From Burkholderiales bacterium (GTDB lineage Bacteria > Pseudomonadota > Gammaproteobacteria > Burkholderiales > Burkholderiaceae_E), in NCBI GenBank assembly GCA_026399835.1, contig JAPLQE010000067.1, positions 1 through 64,000 of the forward strand: 64,000 nucleotides of DNA, given 5' to 3'. The position numbers and the translations under genes were made by a program. The notes under the pieces were generated by a model. That model saw only the letters and a program-made list of their open reading frames with translations. It searched no databases and was not told where the DNA came from. Position 1 is the stretch's first letter. Every line of letters starts with the position of its first letter. This document shows positions 48,916 through 56,893 of the stretch, piece by piece.

Positions 48916-49917
48916 TCAGCGCACCGGCGCGAGCAGCCGCAGCAGATCCAGCTCGGTCTCGGAGGCGCGCCGTCCGACGGCGGTCCGCTCGACCGATCGG
49001 TCGCGGCCGGCCCGCCAGGCCTCGGCCATGTCGAGGCACATCACGCCCCAGCGGAAGGTGCCGAGCACCTCCCAGTATCGCACCCGCTCCGCGTCGGCCT
49101 GCCCGCCAGCGGCCCGGTACGCGTCGAGCAGCGCGTCGAGCGGACCGAAGCCGCCGGCCACCGCATCGAGCGCGCCGAAGCGCCAGCTCGCGACGCAGAA
49201 CCAGCCGAGGTCGGCCATCGGATCGCCGACGCAGGCGAGCTCCCAGTCGAGCACCGCGGCGAGCCCCCGCGCGTCGAACAGCAGGTTGCCGGTGCGGAAG
49301 TCGCCGTGCAGCGGCACCGGATGCGGGACCGGATCGGGCAGGTGTGCGTGCAGCCAGCGCAGCGCCAGCTCGAACACCGGCCGCGCGCCACCGTGCCGGC
49401 GCCAGCGACGCTCCCAGAGCGCCAGCTCGGCCGCGGCCGACGACACGCGCAGCGCCGGCAGTGCGGCCACCGGCGCGGCGTGCAGCGCGGCCAGCGCGCG
49501 GCCGCAGTCGTCGAGCGCCCTGCGCCGCGCTTCGGCGAAGGCCGCATCGTGCAGCAGGCGTTTCGGGCGCGTCTCGCCGGCCACCCGCGCCATCAGGAAG
49601 CCGCGGCCCAGCCCGTCGGCGGGCTCGAGCACGGCACGCACCTGCGGCACCAGGACGCCCGCCGCACGGACCGCGCCGAGCACCGCGGCCTCCTGCTCGG
49701 GGCCGATCGACGCATCGTCGGGATCGCCGGGCGCGCGGATGCCGCCGCCGTCGCCGGCCTTGCGGCGCAGGATCAGCGGCACGGTGCCGGACGGCGTGCA
49801 CGCGTCGAGGGACCAGGTCTCGTTGTTGGCGCCGCCCGACAGGCGCTCGACGCCCGCGAGCGCGGCCGCATCGTGCACCGCGCGGCGCACGAGCGCGAGC
49901 AGTCGAGTCTCGTCCAT
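48916..49917 (-). CDS. Phosphotransferase family (APH/choline-kinase fold) protein
   Basis: 333 residues. Kinase-like motifs are intact: LSGGANNETWSL (nucleotide loop), HGDFRTGNLLFD (catalytic Asp-x-x-x-x-Asn) and AVLDWELACVGDPMADLGW (metal-binding Asp). The family resembles the kinase part of ACAD10 and partner kinases of acyl-CoA dehydrogenases. Those are thought to phosphorylate hydroxyacyl-CoA, allowing elimination to the enoyl form. In that light the operon could degrade hydroxylated acids (inference). First gene of the unit. Confidence 0.85.
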   Translation of the reverse strand: MDETRLLALVRRAVHDAAALAGVERLSGGANNETWSLDACTPSGTVPLILRRKAGDGGGIRAPGDPDDASIGPEQEAAVLGAVRAAGVLVPQVRAVLEPADGLGRGFLMARVAGETRPKRLLHDAAFAEARRRALDDCGRALAALHAAPVAALPALRVSSAAAELALWERRWRRHGGARPVFELALRWLHAHLPDPVPHPVPLHGDFRTGNLLFDARGLAAVLDWELACVGDPMADLGWFCVASWRFGALDAVAGGFGPLDALLDAYRAAGGQADAERVRYWEVLGTFRWGVMCLDMAEAWRAGRDRSVERTAVGRRASETELDLLRLLAPVR

Positions 49918-49990
49918 CGCTTCACTGTAGCGGGAGCGGCGCGGGTCGCGTGCGGCGGGACGCGTTGCTCGAAACGCGGCCGGTGCCTGA

Positions 49991-50077
49991 TCCGGGCGGG
50001 TCCGGGCGGGTCCGGGTCGGTCCGAGGAGATCCGGGCGGGGGGCCCGGACGCCGGGCGGTCGCGGACCGCCCGGATC
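49991..50077. repeat. Decanucleotide direct repeats with an inverted copy (intergenic)
   Basis: Five tandem 10-bp units: TCCGGGCGGG at 49991, 50001 and 50031, with degenerate copies at 50011 and 50021. GATCCGGGCGG at 50029-50039 pairs perfectly over 11 bp with CCGCCCGGATC at 50067-50077, and a smaller GCCCGG/CCGGGC hairpin sits in the loop. It lies in the 213-bp gap downstream of the lipase-like gene and upstream of the phosphotransferase gene (both minus strand), so it may be a terminator, an operator array, or both. Confidence 0.8.
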
Positions 50078-50130
50078 GTCGCGCCGTCGGCCGGGCCCTC
50101 GACGGAGGTCCGGCAGTCCGGCGCCGCGCG

Positions 50131-51369
50131 TCAGCGACGCGCGTCGAAGTACGCGCGCATGTCGAGCAGGCACACCGGCGGCGCGAGGCCGCCATGGTAG
50201 GCGCCCAGCACCTGCAGCGGCGTCAGCCCCTGCGCCGCGGCGCTCGCCTGCACTTCGGGATCGACGTCGCGCGACGTGACGTTGGGCAGCGTGCCCCACT
50301 TGTCGATCGCGAGCTTCTGCGCCGTCGCGTAGAGCACGGTCGGGTCACCGCTGCCGGCGCAGAATCGCGTCTGCGACGACGGGTTCCAGCCCGAGTTGAC
50401 CAGGTCGTTGCGCTGCGCGGCACGGATGACGGCGCTCGTGCCGTTCTGCAGCGACGGCACGAAGGTCGGCTGGAACATCAGGTCGTTGTAGGTGGTCGCC
50501 GGCAGCTTGCCGCTGGTCACCAGCGTCGTGTAGGTCTCCGTCGCCGAGGGCAGCAGGTCCTGGATGTAGCTCGCGTACGGCGCCTTGAAGATGTCGGCCG
50601 TCGTCGTGTAGACGTCGCCGTAGACCTTCTGCCAGGCGGTGATCAGGAACGGGACGAAGAACTGCCCGCCCGCGATCTCGGCCCCGCTGCGCAGCGCGAT
50701 GCCCAGCGCGCCGGGTGCAGCGCCGTGACCGGCCGCGGCGATGGAGATCTCGGCCTTGATCGCCGCCGAGCTCTCGATGGCCCTCTGCGTCGCCAGCGAC
50801 GAGTGGCCGCCCTGCGAGTAGCCGTAGAGCATCACCTTGCCCGACAGCGGGATCGAGCCCAGCGCCGCATAGGCGCGCGCCGCGCGGATCGAGTCGATGA
50901 CCGCGGTGGCCTCGGAGTCGGCGTGCAGGTACGGGTGGAACGGGTAGCTCGACTTGGCGAAGCCGAGGTAGTCGGTGGCGACGACGATGTAGCCGGCGGT
51001 CGCGAAGGCCTTGGCCATGCCCCCCATCTCGGGATCGGTCAGGCTGGCCATGGTCCGGGGCTTGGAGACCTCGGTGCCGCGCGAGTACGCGATGATCGGG
51101 AACGGGCCCTTGCAGGCTGCATCCGTGCCGGACGGCACGAGCATGCCGCCCGAGGCGTTCGAGAACTCGCCGGCCTTGGCGCCCGACGTCGAGTAGTTGA
51201 GCGCGACGACCGTCACGTCGCAGGCGCCGCCCAGGGCGGCCTTGGGGAGCGTGCCGACGGTGCTCGCGGGCTCGATCAGCGCGCCGGTGGTCGGGTTGGG
51301 GCTGTCGCTGCCGCAGGCTGCGAGCAGGGCGACGACGAGCGCGGTGAGCGCCGGGCGTACGAGTCTCAT
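50131..51369 (-). CDS. Alpha/beta-hydrolase lipoprotein (secretory-lipase type)
   Basis: 412 residues, GAGGAG 9 nt before the ATG at 51369. Lipoprotein signal with lipobox LLAAC (lipid on Cys19). Nucleophile elbow GYSQGGHSS (about residues 178-186), preceded by IIAYSRGTE and IVVATDYLGF, the pattern of LIP-type secreted lipases and related esterases. Compared with neighbours it is richer in Thr, Ser and Tyr, as common for surface proteins. Probably an outer-membrane or periplasmic ester hydrolase; substrate not evident. Confidence 0.82.
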   Translation of the reverse strand: MRLVRPALTALVVALLAACGSDSPNPTTGALIEPASTVGTLPKAALGGACDVTVVALNYSTSGAKAGEFSNASGGMLVPSGTDAACKGPFPIIAYSRGTEVSKPRTMASLTDPEMGGMAKAFATAGYIVVATDYLGFAKSSYPFHPYLHADSEATAVIDSIRAARAYAALGSIPLSGKVMLYGYSQGGHSSLATQRAIESSAAIKAEISIAAAGHGAAPGALGIALRSGAEIAGGQFFVPFLITAWQKVYGDVYTTTADIFKAPYASYIQDLLPSATETYTTLVTSGKLPATTYNDLMFQPTFVPSLQNGTSAVIRAAQRNDLVNSGWNPSSQTRFCAGSGDPTVLYATAQKLAIDKWGTLPNVTSRDVDPEVQASAAAQGLTPLQVLGAYHGGLAPPVCLLDMRAYFDARR

Positions 51370-51554
51370 GGGAAATGTCTCCTCGGGTCGTTGGATCCGG
51401 TGGACGTCCGCGGCCCGCGCGCCCGCTGCCTGAGCACGGGGCACGGATCGCACACTGGCCCGACCGGTGAGGCAGTATGCCCGAGCGCGGGGCTGCGGAA
51501 AACCGGCCCGGGTAGAAGCCCGTGGCCTGCTGCGCCCAGGCCCGTGCCGCAGGC

Positions 51555-52137
51555 TCAGCCCGCCGGCCCGAGATCGCGCCGCAGCGTCGGCAGCCCGACA
51601 CCGGCCGCATCGAAGCCGCCGTCGAGCGCGATCACCTGCCCGTTCACGTAGCTCGCCGCATCGCTGCACAGGAAGCCGACGACCTCGGCCATCTCGTGCA
51701 TGCCGCCGTAGCGGGCCAGCGGGATCGCGTCGTGGTAGTCGGCGCGGATCGCCGCCGTGTGCACGAGCCTCGCCATCTCGGTGTCGACCGGACCGGGCGC
51801 GATCGCGTTCATGCGCACGCCGAAATGCGAGAGCTCGACCGCCTGCTGTCTGGTGAGGTGGATCACCGCCGCCTTGCTGGTGCCGTAGGCCACGCGCATC
51901 GTGCTCGCGCGAAGACCCGAGATCGACGCGACATTGACGATCGCACCGCGCCCCCGTGCCTGCATCCGGGCACCGAAGACCTGGGAGCACAGGAAGACGC
52001 CGTCCAGGTTGGTCGCCATCACCTCGCGCCACTGCGCGAAGCTCGTCTTCTGGATGTGCTCGAACACCGCGACGCCGGCGTTGTTGACGAGGGCATCGAC
52101 GCGGCCGAAGCGCGCATCGACCTCGCGGTCGGACCGC
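51555..52137 (-). pseudogene. 5'-truncated SDR oxidoreductase remnant
   Basis: The open frame encodes the last two thirds of an SDR: VDARFGRVDALVNNAGVAV, VNVASISGLRA, YGTSKAAVIHLTRQQAVEL, APGPVDTEMAR and YVNGQVIALDGGFD. The N-terminal cofactor half (TGxxxGxG and beta strands 1-3, about 70-75 residues) is missing. Upstream, SDR-like sequence stops within a few bases of the stop codon of the large oxidoreductase gene (52141-52143). The next in-frame starts are internal (GTG near 52067). Without the Rossmann N-terminus it cannot bind NAD(P). Confidence 0.75.
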
Positions 52138-52140
52138 TGC

Positions 52141-55100
52141 TCACACCAGGACCCGCTCGATGCCGCCGTCGTTGGCGCGCTTCACGTAGTCGGGCATCCA
52201 TTCCTGGCCGAGCACGTGCTTGGCGATCTCGACCACGATGTAGTCGGCCTCGACGGCCGCATCGCCCTCGAAGCGCGACAGACCCTGCAGGCACGACGGG
52301 CAGGAGGTCAGCACCTTCACCGGACCGTCGAAGGCCTCGCCCTTCGCCGCGGCCGGCGCGGCCTGCGCGCCGGCCCGGATCGCCTCGGAGGCGCGGACCA
52401 TCTCCTCCTCCTTGCGGAAGCGGATCTGCGTGGAGATGTCCGGACGCGAGACCGCCAGCGTGCCCGACTCGCCGCAGCAGCGGTCGTTCTTCTCGATGCG
52501 CCCGTTCACCTCGGCGTTCATCAGCGTGTTCACCACCTTCAGCGGCGCATGCTGCTTCATCGGGCTGTGGCAGGGGTCGTGGTACATGTACCGCGTCCCG
52601 GTCACGCCCTCGAGGCGCACGCCCTTCTCCATCAGGAACTCGTGGATGTCGAGGATCCTGCAGCCGGGGAAGATCTTCTCGAACTCGTACTTCTGAAGCT
52701 GGTCGTGGCAGGTGCCGCAGGACACCACGACCGTCTTGATGTCGAGGTAGTTGAGCGTGTTGGCGACGCGGTGGAACAGCACGCGGTTGTCGGTGATGAT
52801 CTTCTCGGCCTTGTCGAACTGGGCCGAGCCACGCTGCGGATAGCCGCAGCAGAGGTACCCGGGCGGCAGCACCGTCTGCACGCCGACGTGCCAGAGCATC
52901 GCCTGCGTGGCCAGGCCGACCTGCGAGAACAGCCGCTCCGAGCCGCAGCCCGGGAAGTAGAAGACCGCCTCGGCGTCGACGCTCGCCTTCGGGTCGCGGA
53001 TGACCGGCACGTAGCGCGCGTCCTCGATGTCGAGCAGCGCGCGCGCGGCCTTCTTGGGCAGGTTGCCCGGCATCTTCTTGTTGACGAAGTGCACCACCTG
53101 CTCGGCGAGCTTCGGGCGCCCGACGGTCGCCGGGGGCGCCGCGGTCTGCGCCTTCGCCGGCGCCTTGAGCACGTCGTGCGCGACGCGCTGCGCCTTGTAG
53201 CCCCAGTCGATCATCGCCTTGCGCGCGAGATTGATCGTGCTCGGGTTGGTCGCGTTCAGGAAGAACATCGACGCGGCGGTGCCGGGGTTGAAGCGCTTCT
53301 GCCCCATCTTGCGCAGCAGGTTGCGCATCGCCATCGACACGTCGCCGAAATCGATGTCGACCGGGCACGGCGTCTCGCACTTGTGGCAGACGGTGCAGTG
53401 GTCGGCGACGTCGCCGAACTCGTCCCAGTGGCGGATCGACACGCCGCGGCGCGTCTGCTCCTCGTACAGGAAGGCCTCGATCAGCAGCGAGGTGGCGAGG
53501 ATCTTGTTGCGCGGGCTGTAGAGCAGGTTGGCGCGCGGCACGTGGGTGGCGCACACCGGCTTGCACTTGCCGCAGCGCAGGCAGTCCTTGATCGAGTCGG
53601 CGATCGAGCCGATGTCGGACTGCTGCAGGATCAGCGACTCGGCGCCCATCAGGCCGAAGCTCGGCGTGTAGGCGTCGCGCAGGTCGCCGCCCTGCATCAG
53701 CTTGCCCTTGTTGAAGCGGCCCTCGGGGTCGATGCGCTGCTTGTAGTCTCGGAACTCGCGGATCTCGGCGTCGGTCAGGTACTCGAGCTTGGTGATGCCG
53801 ATGCCGTGCTCGCCGGAGATCACGCCATCGAGGCTGCGCGCGAGCGCCATGATGCGGTCGACCGCGCGATTGGCCTCCTGCAGCATCCCGTAATCGTCGG
53901 AATTGACAGGCAGGTTGGTGTGGACGTTGCCGTCGCCGGCGTGCATGTGCAGCGCCACGAACACGCGGCTGCGCAGCGTGGTCTTGTGCGCCGCCACCGC
54001 CCGATCGAGGATCGGCCGGAACGCCTGGCCGGAGAAGATCTCCGACAGCGGACCGAGCAGCTCGCGCTTCCAGGACACGCGGATGGTGCGGTCCTGCAGC
54101 AGGTCGAAGAGCCGCGCCTGCGGGTCGCGCGCGGCGCGCCGGCGCGCCTCGGCGGCGGCCTCGGGCAGCCCGATCGACTCGAGCGCCGAGGTCGCCTGCA
54201 TCAGCGGCGCGTCGATCGCCTCGAGCAGGAACTCCCAGCGCGTGCGCACCGTGCCCGCGAGCTCGCGGGCCTGCGCGAGCCGCTCGGCGAGCATCTCGAC
54301 CGGCAGGCGCGCGTCGGGGCCGGTGGCATCGTCGGCCTTGCCCAGCGGCAGCGTCGCCGGGTCGGCGGCGAACAGCGCGTCGAGCGCATCGACCACGCGC
54401 AGCTTGTTGCGGGTCGACAGCTCGATGTTGATGCGCTCGATGCCGTCGGTGTACTCGGCCATCCGCGGCAGCGGGATGACGACGTCCTCGTTGATCTTGA
54501 ACGCGTTGGTGTGGCGCGCGATCGCGGCGGTGCGCGCGCGGTCGGCCCAGAAGGTCTTGCGCGACTCGGGCGAGACCGCGATGAAGCCCTCGCCCGAGCG
54601 GCCGTTGGCCAGGCGCACGACCTCGGAGGTGGCCTTCGCCACCGACTCCTCGTCGTCGCCGACGATGTCGCCGATCAGCACCATCTTCGGCAGCCCGCCG
54701 CGGCGCGACTTGGTCGCGTAGCCGACCGCGCGCAGGTAGCGCTCGTCGAGGTGCTCGAGGCCGGCGAGGATCGCACCGAAGGGCTGGCGATCGAGGTAGG
54801 CCTTGATCTCGACGATGGAGGGCACCGCGTCCTTGGCCTGGCCGAAGAACTCCAGGCAGACGGTGCGGATCTGCTTCGGCATCCGGTGCAGCACCCAGCG
54901 CGCCGAGGTGATCAGGCCGTCGCAACCCTCCTTCTGCACGCCGGGCAGACCGGCGAGGAACTTGTCGGTGACGTCCTTGCCCAGGCCCTGCTTGCGAAAG
55001 CGCGCGCCCTCGATCTCCAGGGTCTCGCGGCGCGTCGGCTCGCCGCGCATCATGCCGTCGGCGCCGAGCTGGGCGGGCGCGTACCAGGCGAGCGCGAAGC

Positions 55101-56178
55101 GCGCGAGCGGCACGTCGTGGATCTTGCCGCGGTTGTGCTCGAGGCGCGTGATCTCGAGCCAGTCGCCCTGCGGATCGACCATCCGCCACCAGGCGAGGTT
55201 GTCGAGCGCGGTGCCCCAGAGCACGGCCTTCTTCCCGCCGGCGTTCATCGCGATGTTGCCGCCGATGCACGAGGCTTCGAGCGAGGTCGGGTCGACCGCG
55301 AAGACCAGGCCCGCGGCGTCGGCCGCGTCGGTCACGCGCTTGGTGACGACGCCGGCCTCGGAGAAGATCGTCGCGACCTCGGCATCGACGCCGGGCAGAC
55401 GCAGCGTCTCGACCGGGCCCAGGCCGATCAGCTTCTCGGTGTTGATGACCGCGGACATCGGCGTGAGCGGGATCGCACCGCCCGTGTAGCCGGTGCCGCC
55501 GCCGCGCGGGATGATGGTCAGGCCGAGCTCGATGCAGCCGGCCACCAGTGCGGCCACCTCGGCCTCGGTGTCGGGCGCGAGCACGAGGAAGGGGTACTCG
55601 ACGCGCCAGTCGGTGGCGTCGGTGACATGCGAGACGCGCGACATGCCGTCGAAGCGGATGTTGTCGCGGCGGGTGACCCGCGACAGCCGCTTGAGCGCGC
55701 GGGCGCGCAGCTCGGCGGTGCGGGTGAAGTCGGCCTCGAAGCGAGCCACCGCATCGCGGGCGAGCGCGAGCAGGCGGGCGACGCGGTCGGCGCGCAGCGC
55801 GGCCGGCCTCGGGTCGTCGGCGGCGGGCTGGGCGGAGCCGCCGTCGGCATCGCGCCGGCGCTCGATCTCGCGCAGCCGGTGCTGCAGCGCCTCGATCAGC
55901 GCCGCGCGGCGCTTCGGGTTGTCGAGCAGGTCGTCCTGCAGGAACGGGTTGCGCTGCACGACCCAGATGTCGCCGAGCACCTCGTACAGCATCCGCGCCG
56001 AGCGGCCGGTGCGCCGCTCGGCGCGCAGCTCCTCGACGATGTCCCAGGCCTCCGCGCCGAGCACGCGCATCACGATCTCGCGATCGGAGAACGAGGTGTA
56101 GTTGTACGGGATCTCGCGCAGGCGGGCGGGAGCGTCGGCGGTTCGCGTGGCGAGGGCCGGGAGGAGCGGGGCGTTCAT
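52141..56178 (-). CDS. Giant FAD/Fe-S oxidoreductase (DUF3683, FAD_binding_4, two 4Fe-4S, two CCG domains)
   Basis: 1,345 residues. N-terminal DUF3683 ([21 protein letters not shown]), then a D-lactate-dehydrogenase-type FAD domain ([33 protein letters not shown]) and FAD-oxidase C domain with [14 protein letters not shown]. Then two 4Fe-4S motifs ([28 protein letters not shown]) and two cysteine-rich CCG domains ([11 protein letters not shown] with [35 protein letters not shown]). The composition is that of GlcDEF/LldEFG-like 2-hydroxyacid dehydrogenases fused into one chain, feeding quinone or another carrier. Common in Burkholderiales; substrate not established here. ATG at 56178. Confidence 0.9.
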   Translation of the reverse strand: MNAPLLPALATRTADAPARLREIPYNYTSFSDREIVMRVLGAEAWDIVEELRAERRTGRSARMLYEVLGDIWVVQRNPFLQDDLLDNPKRRAALIEALQHRLREIERRRDADGGSAQPAADDPRPAALRADRVARLLALARDAVARFEADFTRTAELRARALKRLSRVTRRDNIRFDGMSRVSHVTDATDWRVEYPFLVLAPDTEAEVAALVAGCIELGLTIIPRGGGTGYTGGAIPLTPMSAVINTEKLIGLGPVETLRLPGVDAEVATIFSEAGVVTKRVTDAADAAGLVFAVDPTSLEASCIGGNIAMNAGGKKAVLWGTALDNLAWWRMVDPQGDWLEITRLEHNRGKIHDVPLARFALAWYAPAQLGADGMMRGEPTRRETLEIEGARFRKQGLGKDVTDKFLAGLPGVQKEGCDGLITSARWVLHRMPKQIRTVCLEFFGQAKDAVPSIVEIKAYLDRQPFGAILAGLEHLDERYLRAVGYATKSRRGGLPKMVLIGDIVGDDEESVAKATSEVVRLANGRSGEGFIAVSPESRKTFWADRARTAAIARHTNAFKINEDVVIPLPRMAEYTDGIERINIELSTRNKLRVVDALDALFAADPATLPLGKADDATGPDARLPVEMLAERLAQARELAGTVRTRWEFLLEAIDAPLMQATSALESIGLPEAAAEARRRAARDPQARLFDLLQDRTIRVSWKRELLGPLSEIFSGQAFRPILDRAVAAHKTTLRSRVFVALHMHAGDGNVHTNLPVNSDDYGMLQEANRAVDRIMALARSLDGVISGEHGIGITKLEYLTDAEIREFRDYKQRIDPEGRFNKGKLMQGGDLRDAYTPSFGLMGAESLILQQSDIGSIADSIKDCLRCGKCKPVCATHVPRANLLYSPRNKILATSLLIEAFLYEEQTRRGVSIRHWDEFGDVADHCTVCHKCETPCPVDIDFGDVSMAMRNLLRKMGQKRFNPGTAASMFFLNATNPSTINLARKAMIDWGYKAQRVAHDVLKAPAKAQTAAPPATVGRPKLAEQVVHFVNKKMPGNLPKKAARALLDIEDARYVPVIRDPKASVDAEAVFYFPGCGSERLFSQVGLATQAMLWHVGVQTVLPPGYLCCGYPQRGSAQFDKAEKIITDNRVLFHRVANTLNYLDIKTVVVSCGTCHDQLQKYEFEKIFPGCRILDIHEFLMEKGVRLEGVTGTRYMYHDPCHSPMKQHAPLKVVNTLMNAEVNGRIEKNDRCCGESGTLAVSRPDISTQIRFRKEEEMVRASEAIRAGAQAAPAAAKGEAFDGPVKVLTSCPSCLQGLSRFEGDAAVEADYIVVEIAKHVLGQEWMPDYVKRANDGGIERVLV

Positions 56179-56253
56179 CGGGGGGACATCCGTCCGGGGA
56201 CGGCGGCGGGAACGGCGGGCTGGCCGCGGCCCGGCAACCGGTCCAAAAGGGGG

Positions 56254-56259
56254 ATTGTA
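56254..56259 (-). promoter_or_regulatory. -10 hexamer TACAAT upstream of the DUF3683 oxidoreductase
   Basis: Minus-strand TACAAT (5/6) lies 75 nt before the ATG at 56178. No clear -35 box. Confidence 0.35.
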
Positions 56260-56302
56260 GCTGCGCAGGGGGTTCCCCGCCGCGCCGTGGGGGATCGCGG
56301 CC

Positions 56303-56818
56303 TCAGCCCATGAAGGGCGACGCGAGCTTCATCCACCAGTCGTCAGGCACCCAGAGCAGCGCCGCGGTCATCGTCGTGTAGCGCAGGAACTTGCCGATCG
56401 CCATGTACAGCACGCAGGGCCAGAACGGCTGCTTGAGCCAGCCGGCGAGCGCGCACAGCGGGTCGCCGACCGCCGGCAGCCAGGACAGCAGCAGGAACTT
56501 CGGGCCGAACCGGGCGAGCCAGCCGAACCAGCGGGTGCCCTCGCGATGGCCGACCGCCACCTTCGCGCCATAGCCCATCCAGTAGTCGACGATGCCGCCG
56601 AGCGTGTTGCCTGCGGTCGCGACCGCGACCGTGAGCCAGAACGCATCCGGATTGAGCTTGACGAAGCCGAACACCGCGGGTTCCGAGCCGAGCGGCAGCA
56701 GCGTCGCCGACACGAACGCGACCACGAACACGCTCGACAGCCCGTTCCTGGGCAGTGCGAACCAGTCGATCAGGCGTTCGATCAGGAGTTCCATGAGCGT
56801 CGCGACGGGCCGGTCCAT
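56303..56818 (-). CDS. VTT/DedA-superfamily membrane protein (YqaA-like)
   Basis: 171-residue polytopic protein. Hydrophobic helices with the YqaA pattern [69 protein letters not shown] and [20 protein letters not shown]. The re-entrant Gly/Pro-rich loops are those of SNARE-associated/VTT proteins, some of which move lipids across membranes. ATG 56818 is supported by a TAGAAT hexamer 11 nt upstream; the ATG at 56794 is an alternative. Confidence 0.85.
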   Translation of the reverse strand: MDRPVATLMELLIERLIDWFALPRNGLSSVFVVAFVSATLLPLGSEPAVFGFVKLNPDAFWLTVAVATAGNTLGGIVDYWMGYGAKVAVGHREGTRWFGWLARFGPKFLLLSWLPAVGDPLCALAGWLKQPFWPCVLYMAIGKFLRYTTMTAALLWVPDDWWMKLASPFMG

Positions 56819-56829
56819 GCCGGCGGCCC

Positions 56830-56835
56830 ATTCTA
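56830..56835 (-). promoter_or_regulatory. -10 hexamer TAGAAT of the VTT protein gene
   Basis: Minus-strand TAGAAT (5/6) ends 11 nt before the ATG at 56818, giving a predicted leader of only a few bases. Confidence 0.4.
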
Positions 56836-56893
56836 GTCGCGACGCCCGACCGGTCCTGTCGACGCCCGGCGGCCCCGGAGGACCGCCGGGGGC

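Noticed and set aside
45295-49917. Complete ferulate degradation cluster
   Set aside because: Only the CoA ligase fits; no enoyl-CoA hydratase/lyase or vanillin dehydrogenase is present.
52019-55270. 1,083-codon minus-strand open frame
   Set aside because: A shifted frame inside the DUF3683 oxidoreductase, whose true frame carries all cofactor motifs.
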